Source of the DNA: Azospirillum sp. TSA2s
GTDB taxonomy: Bacteria > Pseudomonadota > Alphaproteobacteria > Azospirillales > Azospirillaceae
Length of the DNA: 64,000 nt
Assembly: GCF_004923315.1 (NCBI RefSeq)
Contig: NZ_CP039649.1
Span: 830,001-894,000 of the forward strand
Direction: 5' to 3'
The notes under the pieces were generated by a model that had not been told where the DNA came from, did not search any database, and saw only the letters and a program-made list of their open reading frames with translations. The position numbers were made by a program, and so were the translations under genes. Shown here piece after piece: positions 24,753 to 32,718 of this stretch; position 1 is the stretch's first letter; every line of letters starts with the position of its first letter.

Positions 24753-25760
24753 TCAGGGATCGCGGGCGACGCGGATGCCGTAGGCGGCATAGCCGATCTC
24801 CGCCCCGTCGATCCGGCGGACCGCCGACCGGACATAGCGCGGATTGCTGTGCCACGATCCGCCCCGCATCACCCGTTGCGGGCATGTCCCGCCGCCATCC
24901 GTCGCGCAGTCCTCCACCCACTGCCAGACATTGCCGAGCATGTCGTAGAGGCCGAAGCCGTTGGGCCGATAGCTGCCGACCGGCGCGGTGAACAGGGCGC
25001 CGTCACGGCAGTTCGCGACCTCCCAGTCGGTGAAGCGGTCCTTGGCGCTCAGGTCGGCCTCGTTCGCCGCGTCGCACCCCTTGGCCGGATCGTCGCCCCA
25101 CCAGCGGGCGGTCCGGGTGCCGGCGCGGGCCGCATATTCCCACTCCGCCTCCGTCGGCAGGCGGTAGGGCTTGCCGGTCCGCCGGCTGAGCCAGTCCACA
25201 TAGGCATTGGCGTCGTACCAGCTGATGCAGACCGCCGGGTCCCGGTTCGTCTGGTCGAAGCCCGGCCGGCGCCAGGAGAAATGCCAGCGCGGCAGCAGCT
25301 CCGTCTCGCCGGCATAGCCGCGGCAGATCGTCCGCGGCTTGTAACCGCTGTCCTGGATGAACCGGGCATATTCGCCGCGGGTCACCGGGTATTTGCCGAT
25401 GGCGACGGGGTGCCGGATCGACACCGGCCGTTGCAGCGGCTCGTCGGGAAAGCGCTCCTGTTCCGACTCGGGCGAGCCCTGGAGAAAGCTGCCGGGGGGA
25501 AGGGGCACAAGGACCGGGGCGTCGGGATGGTCCCAGATCTCGCGGGCCGGGTTGGCCGCCTGCCAGACCTGGAAGGCCGCCAGCCGTTCGGTGCGCCAGC
25601 CGGTCAGGTCCTCCGGCTCCGCCCGGCGCCAGCCGGCGAGAGCGGCCAGCACGAGGATGAGGACGACCACCGCGCCCACGGAGCCGGGCAGGGTGACTGG
25701 CATGGCGGGGATGCCTCTTGCGGGGGCGCCTTTGGCGGGGATGCGGATCATGCCCAGCAT
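24753..25760 (-). CDS. Membrane-anchored SUMF1/formylglycine-enzyme-like protein
   Basis: About 335 residues from ATG 25760. A single N-terminal hydrophobic helix (GSVGAVVVLILVLAALAGW) anchors a FGE-sulfatase domain. That domain runs from VLVPLPPGSFLQGSP through HPVAIGKYPVTRGEYARFI, PAVCISWYDANAYVDWLS, YRLPTEAEWEYAARAG and GLYDMLGNVWQWVEDC to RVMRGGSWHSNPRYVRSA. The active-site cysteine pair of true formylglycine-generating enzymes is absent from the last segment. It is therefore more likely a non-catalytic or differently acting relative, as in EgtB/PvdO-type or effector proteins. No sulfatase gene is nearby. Confidence 0.8.
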   Translation of the reverse strand: MLGMIRIPAKGAPARGIPAMPVTLPGSVGAVVVLILVLAALAGWRRAEPEDLTGWRTERLAAFQVWQAANPAREIWDHPDAPVLVPLPPGSFLQGSPESEQERFPDEPLQRPVSIRHPVAIGKYPVTRGEYARFIQDSGYKPRTICRGYAGETELLPRWHFSWRRPGFDQTNRDPAVCISWYDANAYVDWLSRRTGKPYRLPTEAEWEYAARAGTRTARWWGDDPAKGCDAANEADLSAKDRFTDWEVANCRDGALFTAPVGSYRPNGFGLYDMLGNVWQWVEDCATDGGGTCPQRVMRGGSWHSNPRYVRSAVRRIDGAEIGYAAYGIRVARDP

Positions 25761-25954
25761 TTCCCCGCGATCCCTTGCGTCCGGCAACCGCGCGTCCGTG
25801 TCCCGGTCGTGGCACTTCCCCACCGGTGCCGGACACGGGTGGCCGAAGCTCTGCCCTTTTGAATTATGGCGGAAGCGGTAAGCGTCGAAGACGGTGTCCC
25901 GCTGTTGGTGCGGGCAGACGTTCAACGGAGCGTTGATACCACAGGAGCACACAC

Positions 25955-26476
25955 ATGGCTGCCTATCCCGCGGATCTCACGCGCGCGCTGTTCGTCACCG
26001 GCCTGCGCAACGCCCATGCGGTGGAACAGCAGGCGCTGGCCCTGATGGACCGCCAGCTGGACCGCCTCGTGAATTATCCGGAAGTCTCGGACCACCTGCG
26101 CATGCACCGTGGCGAGACCGAATCTCAGATCACCCGCATCGAGCAGATCCTGGACCAGTTGCAGGAAAGCCATTCCGGGCTGAAGGACACCGCCCTGTCG
26201 ATCATGGGCAATCTGGCCGCGCTCGGCCATACCTTCGCCGAGGACGAGATCCTCAAGAACTCCTTCGCCAACTACGCCTTCGAGAATTTCGAGGTGGCGA
26301 GCTACCGCTCGCTGCTGACCGTGGCGGACGCCGGCAACTTCGCCTTCGCCACGCCGCTGCTCCAGACCTCGCTGCGCGAGGAGGAGGCGATGGCCACCTG
26401 GGTGATCGAGAATGTGCCGAAGCTGACACTGAAATACCTGTCGCTGAAGGCCAGCAACCAGACCGCCGGCCGCTGA
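25955..26476 (+). CDS. Ferritin-like DUF892 (YciE/YciF-type) protein
   Basis: A 173-residue four-helix protein of the DUF892 ferritin-like group. Repeated Glu/His positions in HAVEQQALALMDRQLDRL, HRGETESQITRIEQIL and LREEEAMATWVIENV match the pattern of a dimetal site. Members are induced in stress and thought to bind iron or protect against oxidants; their biochemistry is little known. A CAGGAG site precedes ATG 25955. It is a single gene divergent from the SUMF1-like gene. Confidence 0.85.
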   Translation: MAAYPADLTRALFVTGLRNAHAVEQQALALMDRQLDRLVNYPEVSDHLRMHRGETESQITRIEQILDQLQESHSGLKDTALSIMGNLAALGHTFAEDEILKNSFANYAFENFEVASYRSLLTVADAGNFAFATPLLQTSLREEEAMATWVIENVPKLTLKYLSLKASNQTAGR

Positions 26477-26598
26477 CGCCGGGCGGCCATCGCTGCACTG
26501 CAACGCAGCCTTCCGGCCGTGTCCGGATTTTGCCCGGTGACGAGCCGGGGGGCTTTGCCGTAAGAAACTCGGCGGGTTTCAAAACGGATGGCTACCCC

Positions 26599-27375
26599 GT
26601 GCTCCGATCGGTCTCCTTCTGCCTGTTCATCGCCGCGGCCGGCGGTCTTGCGGGCTGCACCTCCGACTATTCCCCCAACACCTACGCCTCCAACGCGGTC
26701 CAGCAGGCCAACAAGGTGGAGCCGGGCGTCGTCGTCGGATTCCGTCAGGTGGCGATCAGCGCCAACGGCACGGTCGGCGCGGTCAGCGGCGGGGCGGCCG
26801 GCGGCATCCTGGGTGCGCAGGTGGGGACGGGCGGCATGAACGCCGCGCTGGGCACCGTCGGCGGCACGGCGATCGGCAGCCTGCTGGGCACGGCGATGGA
26901 GCACATCGCCGGCGACACCACCGGCTGGGAATACATCGTCCGCAAGTCGAACGGCGATCTGCTGTCGCTGACCCAGAAGGAGCCGCAGCCGCTGCCGATC
27001 GGCCAGAAGGTTCTGGTCATCACCGGCAGTCAGGCCCGCATCGTCCCCGACTATTCCACCCCGGCCGATCCCGCGCCCGCCAAGGCTGATTCGCCCAAGG
27101 CGGACGCCCCCAGGCCCGATGCGCCGAAATCGGAAACGCCGAAATCGGACATCAAGGCGGTCCCGCTCGCCCCGCCCGCCGAACCGGTCGCGCCGGCGGC
27201 ACCCGCTCCGGCGGAGCAGTCCGCCGCCGAACCGGCGCCGCCCGCCACTGGCGGCGGCCCGATCCGCCTGACCGCCCCCACCGACACCGCCCCCACTGCC
27301 CCCGCGGCGGCTCCGGAACCCGCAAGTCCGACCCCGCCAGAGCCGCCCCGCGCGGAGCCGAAACCGGCGGAATAG
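26599..27375 (+). CDS. Glycine-zipper outer-membrane lipoprotein
   Basis: A 258-residue lipoprotein. The start is GTG 26599; the signal peptide VLRSVSFCLFIAAAGGLAGC ends in a good lipobox (LAGC). A SlyB/Pcp-like domain follows: VQQANKVEPGVVVGFRQVAI, then a glycine zipper (GAVSGGAAGGILGAQVGTGG...GTVGGTAIGSLLG) and a small beta domain ending IGQKVLVITGSQARIVPDY. The last 100 residues are a Pro/Ala/Glu-rich tail with KADSPKADAPRPDAPKSE repeats, longer than in SlyB. It is probably anchored in the outer membrane and may reach into the periplasm or bind peptidoglycan. Confidence 0.8.
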   Translation: MLRSVSFCLFIAAAGGLAGCTSDYSPNTYASNAVQQANKVEPGVVVGFRQVAISANGTVGAVSGGAAGGILGAQVGTGGMNAALGTVGGTAIGSLLGTAMEHIAGDTTGWEYIVRKSNGDLLSLTQKEPQPLPIGQKVLVITGSQARIVPDYSTPADPAPAKADSPKADAPRPDAPKSETPKSDIKAVPLAPPAEPVAPAAPAPAEQSAAEPAPPATGGGPIRLTAPTDTAPTAPAAAPEPASPTPPEPPRAEPKPAE

Positions 27376-27450
27376 CGGCACCATACTTGTCCGAATGGCC
27401 GGGATGGCGCACAGTCCGGAGGTCCAACCGAGATCACCGGCCGAGGGTCC

Positions 27451-27957
27451 ATGTCCGCCGCCGATACCGCACAAAGCGCCGCCCCCGTCTCCGCTCCCGC
27501 CATGACGAAGGAAGAGCTGGAGGAACTGATCCGCGAGGGGGTTCCCCTGGTCGGGAATTTCGGCATCGTCGTGGAAAGCCTGAGCGCCGGGACGATTCGC
27601 CTGCGCCTGCCCTACAAGGACGATTTCGTCCGTCCCGGCGGCACCGTCACCGGCCCGGCGATGTTCGGACTGGCCGACGTGGCGCTCTATGGCGCGGTGC
27701 TGAGCCTGATCGGCCGGGTCGAGCTGGCGGTGACCACCAGCATGACCATCAACTTCCTGCGCCGCCCGCCGCCTGTCGCCATCATCGCCGAGGCGCGCGT
27801 CCTGAAGCTGGGCAAGCGGCTGGCCTATGGCGAGATCCTGCTGTTCTCCGAAGGCGATCCGGAGCCGGTCGCCCATGTCACCGGAACCTACTCCATCCCG
27901 CCGCACGCCCCCGTCACCGTTGCGGTATCTCATTACCGCATGGATGAGGCGCCATAA
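27451..27957 (+). CDS. PaaI-like hotdog thioesterase
   Basis: A 168-residue hotdog-fold protein of the PaaI/YigI thioesterase type. The core is VRPGGTVTGPAMFGLADVALYGAVLS followed by TTSMTINFLRRPPP and ARVLKLGKRLAYGEILL. Its probable role is hydrolysis of acyl- or aroyl-CoA in the cytosol. Translation could start at 27451 or at ATG 27502 (MTKEEL); the first 17 residues are low-complexity Ala/Ser. The 3' end of the coding sequence contains one of the two palindromes noted upstream of rplM. Confidence 0.8.
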   Translation: MSAADTAQSAAPVSAPAMTKEELEELIREGVPLVGNFGIVVESLSAGTIRLRLPYKDDFVRPGGTVTGPAMFGLADVALYGAVLSLIGRVELAVTTSMTINFLRRPPPVAIIAEARVLKLGKRLAYGEILLFSEGDPEPVAHVTGTYSIPPHAPVTVAVSHYRMDEAP

Positions 27958-28006
27958 AAAATCGTTTAAGATCAATGGGTTTGCCTGCGCGGTATCTTAT
28001 TACCGC
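27922..28006. promoter_or_regulatory. Twin palindromes upstream of rplM
   Basis: GCGGTATCTCATTACCGC (27922-27939) and GCGGTATCTTATTACCGC (27989-28006) differ at one central base. Each has 6-bp arms GCGGTA/TACCGC around a 6-nt spacer, and they start 67 bp apart. The first lies inside the thioesterase gene, so its survival there hints at function, although it also encodes VAVSHYR. The second is 37 bp upstream of the rplM promoter -35 box. They could be a regulator's paired operators. Confidence 0.5.
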
Positions 28007-28043
28007 GTTCGCAAGCCATTGAAAGGAAACAGAAATTTTTCCG

Positions 28044-28073
28044 TTGACAGAGACCTGCTCCGACCCGTAGAAA
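28044..28073 (+). promoter_or_regulatory. Probable sigma-70 promoter for rplM-rpsI
   Basis: TTGACA (28044-28049) and TAGAAA (28068-28073) are separated by 18 bp. They lie about 70 bp upstream of rplM in an AT-richer stretch. The consensus -35 box suits strong ribosomal-protein expression. Confidence 0.6.
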
Positions 28074-28139
28074 GCCGTCCGCTTCGGCGCCCCGGAATCG
28101 GCGGCCTGCCGATCCGTATTCGAAGAAACGAGTGTGGCG

Positions 28140-28604
28140 ATGAAGACCTTCAATCTGAAGCCGACCGAAATCGAGAAGAAGTGGTACGTCGTTGACGCCG
28201 ACGGCCTCGTTCTCGGGCGGCTTGCCAGCATCCTGGCGAACATCCTGCGTGGCAAGAACAAGCCGACCTACACCCCCCACATGGATTGCGGCGACAACAT
28301 CGTCGTGATCAATGCGGAGAAGGTGAAGCTGACCGGCAACAAGCGCGACGCCGACATCTTCTACTGGCACACCGGCTATCCGGGTGGGATCAAGGGCCGC
28401 TCCAAGGGCCAAATCCTGGACGGCAAGTATCCGGAGCGCGTGATCGAGAAGGCCGTGGAGCGCATGGTTCCGCGCGGTCCGCTCGGCCGCCAGCAGATGA
28501 CCCATCTCAAGGTCTACAAGGGCGCCACGCATCCGCACGATGCGCAGCAGCCGGTCGCCCTCGATATCGGCGCCCTGAACCCGAAGAATAAGCGGAGCGC
28601 GTAA
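28140..28604 (+). CDS. rplM: 50S ribosomal protein L13
   Basis: A 154-residue L13. The opening KKWYVVDADGLVLGRLAS, the YTPHMDCGDNIVVINAEKVKLTG core and the signature GPLGRQQMTHLKVYKGATHPHDAQQP are diagnostic. L13 is an early assembly protein of the large ribosomal subunit. The start is ATG 28140, not the GTG two codons upstream. It forms the conserved rplM-rpsI operon with a 2-nt gap. Confidence 0.98.
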   Translation: MKTFNLKPTEIEKKWYVVDADGLVLGRLASILANILRGKNKPTYTPHMDCGDNIVVINAEKVKLTGNKRDADIFYWHTGYPGGIKGRSKGQILDGKYPERVIEKAVERMVPRGPLGRQQMTHLKVYKGATHPHDAQQPVALDIGALNPKNKRSA

Positions 28605-28606
28605 CA

Positions 28607-29095
28607 ATGGCTCAGGTCACCACCACCCTCTCCAGCTTGAAGGAACTGACGGGCGCCGCCGCCACCGCGACCGTCACCGAAGAGCTGGCCGCTCCGAAGC
28701 TGGACGCCCAGGGCCGCGCCTATGCCACCGGCAAGCGCAAGGACGCCGTCGCCCGCGTGTGGATCAAGCCGGGCTCCGGCAAGGTCACCGTCAACGGCCG
28801 CGACCAGTCGGTCTATTTCGCCCGTCCGGTTCTGCGCATGATGATCGCCCAGCCGTTCGGCGTGACCGAGCGTTCTGAGCAGTTCGACGTGGTCGCCACC
28901 GTCGCCGGCGGCGGTCTGTCGGGCCAGGCCGGTGCCGTCCGTCACGGCATCTCCAAGGCGCTGACCTACTTCGAGCCGGCCCTGCGCCCGCCGTTGAAGG
29001 CCGCCGGCTTCCTGACCCGCGACGCCCGTACGGTCGAGCGTAAGAAGTACGGCCGCGCCAAGGCCCGCCGCAGCTTCCAGTTCTCGAAGCGCTAA
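28607..29095 (+). CDS. rpsI: 30S ribosomal protein S9
   Basis: A 162-residue S9 with an alphaproteobacterial N-terminal extension of about 35 residues. The S9 body begins YATGKRKDAVARVWIKPG and ends in the basic tail KKYGRAKARRSFQFSKR, whose last Arg contacts tRNA in the P site. It is cotranscribed with rplM and followed by a strong intrinsic terminator. Confidence 0.98.
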   Translation: MAQVTTTLSSLKELTGAAATATVTEELAAPKLDAQGRAYATGKRKDAVARVWIKPGSGKVTVNGRDQSVYFARPVLRMMIAQPFGVTERSEQFDVVATVAGGGLSGQAGAVRHGISKALTYFEPALRPPLKAAGFLTRDARTVERKKYGRAKARRSFQFSKR

Positions 29096-29130
29096 TCCCT
29101 ACACGGGCCTGCTGCTTTACGGTACAAGCG

Positions 29131-29165
29131 AGGGGCGTCCCGAAAGGGGCGCCCCTTTCTTTTTG
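29131..29165 (+). terminator. Intrinsic terminator after rpsI
   Basis: An 11-bp stem (29131-29141 with 29146-29156) is closed by a GAAA tetraloop and followed by TTTCTTTTT. It is a textbook Rho-independent terminator 35 bp after the rpsI stop. Confidence 0.93.
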
Positions 29166-29228
29166 CCCTCACCGTCACGCCTACCCAAACCTCAACGTTC
29201 CTCCCGTCAAGCGAAGGACATCGGTTCC

Positions 29229-30305
29229 ATGGCCTCCATCAGCATTCCGGGCACCACTCCCGGCGGTTCGAAAATCCGCGTCGGCATCCTGGGCGCTTCC
29301 GGTTACACCGGCGCCGAACTGGTGCGCATGCTGCTGCGCCACCCGAACGTGGAGATCGCCGCGCTGACCGCCGAACGACAGGCCGGCAAGCCGATGGCGG
29401 AGGTGTTCCCGCATCTGGGCGGCTATGGCCTGCCCGATCTGGTGAAGATCGAAGAGCTGAAGTGGGACAACCTGGACTTCATCTTCTGCGCCCTGCCGCA
29501 CGGCACCACGCAGGAGGTTGTCGCCGGCCTGCCCAGCGGCCTGAAGGTGGTCGACCTGTCCGCCGATTTCCGCCTGAGCGACCCGGCCGAATACGCCACC
29601 TGGTACGGGCATGAGCACCGTGCCGTCGGCCTGCAGAAGGAGGTCGCCTACGGCCTGACCGAGTTCAACCGCCAGGGCGTACGCAAGGCGCGGGTGGTGG
29701 CGAATCCGGGCTGCTACCCGACCTGCTCGCTGCTGCCGCTGCTGCCGCTGCTGATGGAGAACCAGATCGAGCCGGGCGGCATCATCATCGACGCCAAGTC
29801 CGGCGTGTCCGGGGCCGGCCGCGACGCCAAGCAGGCCAACCTGTTCACCGAGGTGTCGGAAGGCTTCAACGCCTATGGCGTCGGCCACCACCGCCACATG
29901 CCGGAGATCGAGCAGGAGCTGCGGCTGGCCGCCGGCCGTCCGGTCACCGTCTCCTTCACCCCGCATCTGGTGCCGATGAACCGCGGCATGATGGCGACCA
30001 TCTATGTCCGCATGGCCGACGGCGTCACCGCCGACGACCTGCGCGCGACGCTGGCCGCCCGCTATGCCGACGAGCCCTTCGTCGGCGTGACCCCGGCCGG
30101 CGTGGTGCCGGCGACGCGCCATGTCCGCGCCTCCAACCACAACCTGATCGGCGTGGTCGCCGACCGCACCCCGCGCGGCGCCATCATCGTGTCGGTGATC
30201 GACAATCTGGTGAAGGGCGCGTCGGGTCAGGCGATCCAGAACATGAACGTCATGATGGGGCTGGGCGAGACGACCGGCATCGATCAGGCGCCGCTTTTCC
30301 CGTAA
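29229..30305 (+). CDS. argC: N-acetyl-gamma-glutamyl-phosphate reductase
   Basis: A 358-residue type 1 ArgC, catalysing the NADPH-dependent third step of arginine biosynthesis. The Rossmann motif is VGILGASGYTGAELVRML, and Cys162 in ANPGCYPT is the catalytic thiol. HHRHMPEIEQEL supplies the conserved His. ATG 29229 follows an AAGGACA site; the frame is open to 29163 but would run into the terminator. Location after rpsI is common in Rhodospirillales. Confidence 0.96.
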   Translation: MASISIPGTTPGGSKIRVGILGASGYTGAELVRMLLRHPNVEIAALTAERQAGKPMAEVFPHLGGYGLPDLVKIEELKWDNLDFIFCALPHGTTQEVVAGLPSGLKVVDLSADFRLSDPAEYATWYGHEHRAVGLQKEVAYGLTEFNRQGVRKARVVANPGCYPTCSLLPLLPLLMENQIEPGGIIIDAKSGVSGAGRDAKQANLFTEVSEGFNAYGVGHHRHMPEIEQELRLAAGRPVTVSFTPHLVPMNRGMMATIYVRMADGVTADDLRATLAARYADEPFVGVTPAGVVPATRHVRASNHNLIGVVADRTPRGAIIVSVIDNLVKGASGQAIQNMNVMMGLGETTGIDQAPLFP

Positions 30306-30482
30306 TCGGGTACCGCGGCAGGATGGGGCGGGGGCTGTGACAGCGTTGTGGCCCCCTGTCCGCACTGTTGCACAGAGGCACCAATCGGGATTTGCTTTGG
30401 CCTGTCAATGCGAAATCAGGTGGTGCCTTAAGCCTTACGGTGCTTCAATCCCGCCCGTCATGCACGACTTCGGTACGACCTG

Positions 30483-31019
30483 ATGACCGGCCTTGTTCGC
30501 GCCTTCAACGGCATCCTGCCCACCGTCGACCCGACCGCGTTCATCGCGGAAACGGCGGCGGTGATCGGTGATGTCGTGATCGGGGCGAACAGCAGCATCT
30601 GGTACGGCTGCACCGTGCGTGGAGACGTCAACGAGGTCCGAATCGGCGCTCGCACCAACATTCAGGACGGCACCGTGATCCACGTGGCCTCTGAAGGGCA
30701 GGGCACCTACATCGGCGACGACATCACCGTCGGCCACATGGCGTTGCTGCACGCCTGCACGCTGGAAGACGGCTGCTTCATCGGCATGAAGGCCTGCATC
30801 CTGGATGGGGCCTATGTCGAGTCGCGGGCGATGGTCGCGGCCGGTGCTCTGGTGACGCCCGGAAAGCGGGTGACGTCCGGATTCTTGTGGGCCGGCAGCC
30901 CTGCTAGACCGGTTCGCGAGCTGACGGAGCGCGATCTCGCGGTTTTTCCGGTTCTCAGCCACCGTTACACGGATTTGGCGGAAACCTACCGGAAAAGCTG
31001 CTATGGAAGTGGAGCATAG
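30483..31019 (+). CDS. Gamma-carbonic anhydrase family protein
   Basis: A 178-residue left-handed beta-helix protein with hexapeptide repeats (IGDVVIGANSSIWYG, VRIGARTNIQDGTVIHV, IGDDITVGHMALLHAC). His67, His85 and His90 match the three zinc ligands of gamma-class carbonic anhydrases. Members include YrdA/PaaY-like proteins, many without proven anhydrase activity. A C-terminal helical segment follows. It is 177 bp downstream of argC, so it probably has its own promoter. Confidence 0.88.
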   Translation: MTGLVRAFNGILPTVDPTAFIAETAAVIGDVVIGANSSIWYGCTVRGDVNEVRIGARTNIQDGTVIHVASEGQGTYIGDDITVGHMALLHACTLEDGCFIGMKACILDGAYVESRAMVAAGALVTPGKRVTSGFLWAGSPARPVRELTERDLAVFPVLSHRYTDLAETYRKSCYGSGA

Positions 31020-31189
31020 GTCCAAGAACGGGTACGGTTCGGCCAATCGGCTGGGGTGTCGGAACACCACCGCGCACCACATGTTGGGAAGGTCGCTGCC
31101 GCGCTTGAACTCGGGCGGATGCTTCGATTGATAGGTTCATCCCCCGCAGGCACTCTGATGGGGAAGGGTTCTGGAAGGGAGTGAAGACA

Positions 31190-31786
31190 ATGAAGACTAT
31201 TGTTCGCGCGGGTCTGGCTGCCATCCCGGCCGCCATCGTCGCTTTCGGTCTGTCGGCGGCCGCCAATGCCCAGGACGCGAGCCTGGTCGGCAAGGGCACC
31301 GAGTGGTGCAACCCGGTCATCGGCTGGGGCAACGTCGCCGCCCGCACCGCTGACGGCGGCTATGTCATCCATCAGGGCAGCTATCCGTGCCCGCCGGCCG
31401 CCGCTGCTCCGGCTCCGGCCGCCGTCGCCGCGGTCCAGAGCGAATATCTGGTGTTCTTCGACTGGGATAAGTCGAACATCACCCCGGCCGCCGATCGCGT
31501 GATCGGTGACGCGGTGTCGGCCATCCTGAAGAACGGTGGCGCCAAGATCAACGTCGTCGGCCACACCGACACCTCGGGGTCGCCGGCTTACAACCAGAAG
31601 CTGTCGGTGCGTCGTGCCGACGCGGTCAAGAAGGCCCTGGTCGCCAAGGGCATCCCGGCCGCCAACATCACGACCCAGGGCAAGGGCGAGAGCCAGCTGC
31701 TGGTTCAGACCGGTCCGAACGTCCGCGAGCCGTCCAACCGTCGTGCGCAGATCCTGCCGCGCCTGCTGAACGCTCCGTCGTCCTAA
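31190..31786 (+). CDS. OmpA-family peptidoglycan-binding envelope protein
   Basis: A 198-residue exported protein. The signal peptide ends at ANA-QDA; a short domain with two Cys (WCNP...YPCPP) and an Ala/Pro linker lead to an OmpA-C domain. That domain shows YLVFFDWDKSNITPAA, VVGHTDTSGSPAYNQKLSVRRADAVKKAL and NRRAQI, where the Asp and Arg bind diaminopimelate. It has no beta-barrel. ATG 31190 is preferred to GTG 31181, which is too close to the GAAGGGA site. A strong terminator follows. Confidence 0.9.
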   Translation: MKTIVRAGLAAIPAAIVAFGLSAAANAQDASLVGKGTEWCNPVIGWGNVAARTADGGYVIHQGSYPCPPAAAAPAPAAVAAVQSEYLVFFDWDKSNITPAADRVIGDAVSAILKNGGAKINVVGHTDTSGSPAYNQKLSVRRADAVKKALVAKGIPAANITTQGKGESQLLVQTGPNVREPSNRRAQILPRLLNAPSS

Positions 31787-31854
31787 GGACGGTTGGCAGG
31801 GGGTCGTTCCGGGGGTATCGGACCGGCCTTTCCGCCAGCGGGAGAAACCGCAAG

Positions 31855-31893
31855 AAAAAGGCCGCGCCGGGCTTCCCGGTCGCGGCCTTTTTC
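31855..31893. terminator. Bidirectional intrinsic terminator
   Basis: AAAAAGGCCGCG at the 5' side pairs with CGCGGCCTTTTT across a short CCGGG/CCCGG inner stem with one bulged T. A-tract before and T-tract after let it end both the OmpA-type gene and the convergent flavin-binding gene. Confidence 0.88.
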
Positions 31894-31922
31894 TGTTTCA
31901 GACTGCTGTCAGCCCCCGATTA

Positions 31923-32597
31923 TCACCCCTTGATCTGGGCCGGGTCCTGTTCCGGTTCGCCGGCGGTCAGCCGCAAGGGCACCACGCCCGCCCACACCGG
32001 GTGGTCCATATCCTCCGGATCGTCGCCGGGCGGGCCGGAGCGGCGCTTGGCCGACGCCTCGGCGATGGGGAAGGCCAGCACGGATGTGGCCTTCAGCTCC
32101 TGCGCATTGGGCGCCCGCACCTTGGCGCTGCGGCCGGGTTCGATCTTCTCCATCAGCGCGTCGAGCGCCGCGCGCTTTTCGGTCTCCTCCGCCACCAGCC
32201 GCGGCCGGCCGAACAGCATGACCGAGCGGTAGTTGACGGAGTGATGGAAGGCCGAGCGCGCCAGCACCCAACCGTCGATCAGCGACAGCGTGATGCAGGC
32301 CTCGCCCCCCTCCTGCAGCCGCCGGATCATCCGGCTGGAGGACGCGCCGTGGATCATCAGCTCGTCCCCCACCCGCCAGGGAACCGTCGGGATCACCATG
32401 GGGGACGGAGCGCCCTGGCCCTTGATGGCGTCGTCGACGAAGCCGACGTGGCAGATCGGCGCCTCGTCGATGATGGAATGGATCAGGGCAACGTCATGGC
32501 TGCCGCGGTCGCCCAGCCGCACCGGACGGGTGCGCGGGGTCTGGGCCAAGGCGGCGGGAGAATCGGCCGCAGGGGACTCGGTGAGAAGGCTGGTCAT
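31923..32597 (-). CDS. Pyridoxamine 5'-phosphate oxidase-like FMN-binding protein
   Basis: A 224-residue split-barrel flavoprotein. Landmarks are ALIHSIIDEAPICHVGFVDD, VIPTVPWRVGDELMIHGASSSRMIRRL and the WVLARSAFHHSVNYRSVMLFGRPRLV block typical of the flavin-nucleotide-binding (NimA-like) group. The start is ATG 32597; the earlier in-frame TTG is unlikely. It is divergent from a MocR-type regulator by 121 bp, an arrangement in which the regulator commonly controls the oxidase-like gene. Confidence 0.85.
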   Translation of the reverse strand: MTSLLTESPAADSPAALAQTPRTRPVRLGDRGSHDVALIHSIIDEAPICHVGFVDDAIKGQGAPSPMVIPTVPWRVGDELMIHGASSSRMIRRLQEGGEACITLSLIDGWVLARSAFHHSVNYRSVMLFGRPRLVAEETEKRAALDALMEKIEPGRSAKVRAPNAQELKATSVLAFPIAEASAKRRSGPPGDDPEDMDHPVWAGVVPLRLTAGEPEQDPAQIKG

Positions 32598-32718
32598 GGT
32601 CGTGCTCAAGGCCGGAACTGTTGCGATGGTCCAGAATGGCCGGCAGAATGGCTCCTTCGAAAGGTCCGGAATGTCGATTCCATAGGGACCAATTTACTAT
32701 CTTCCTGAAAGGCTCGGC

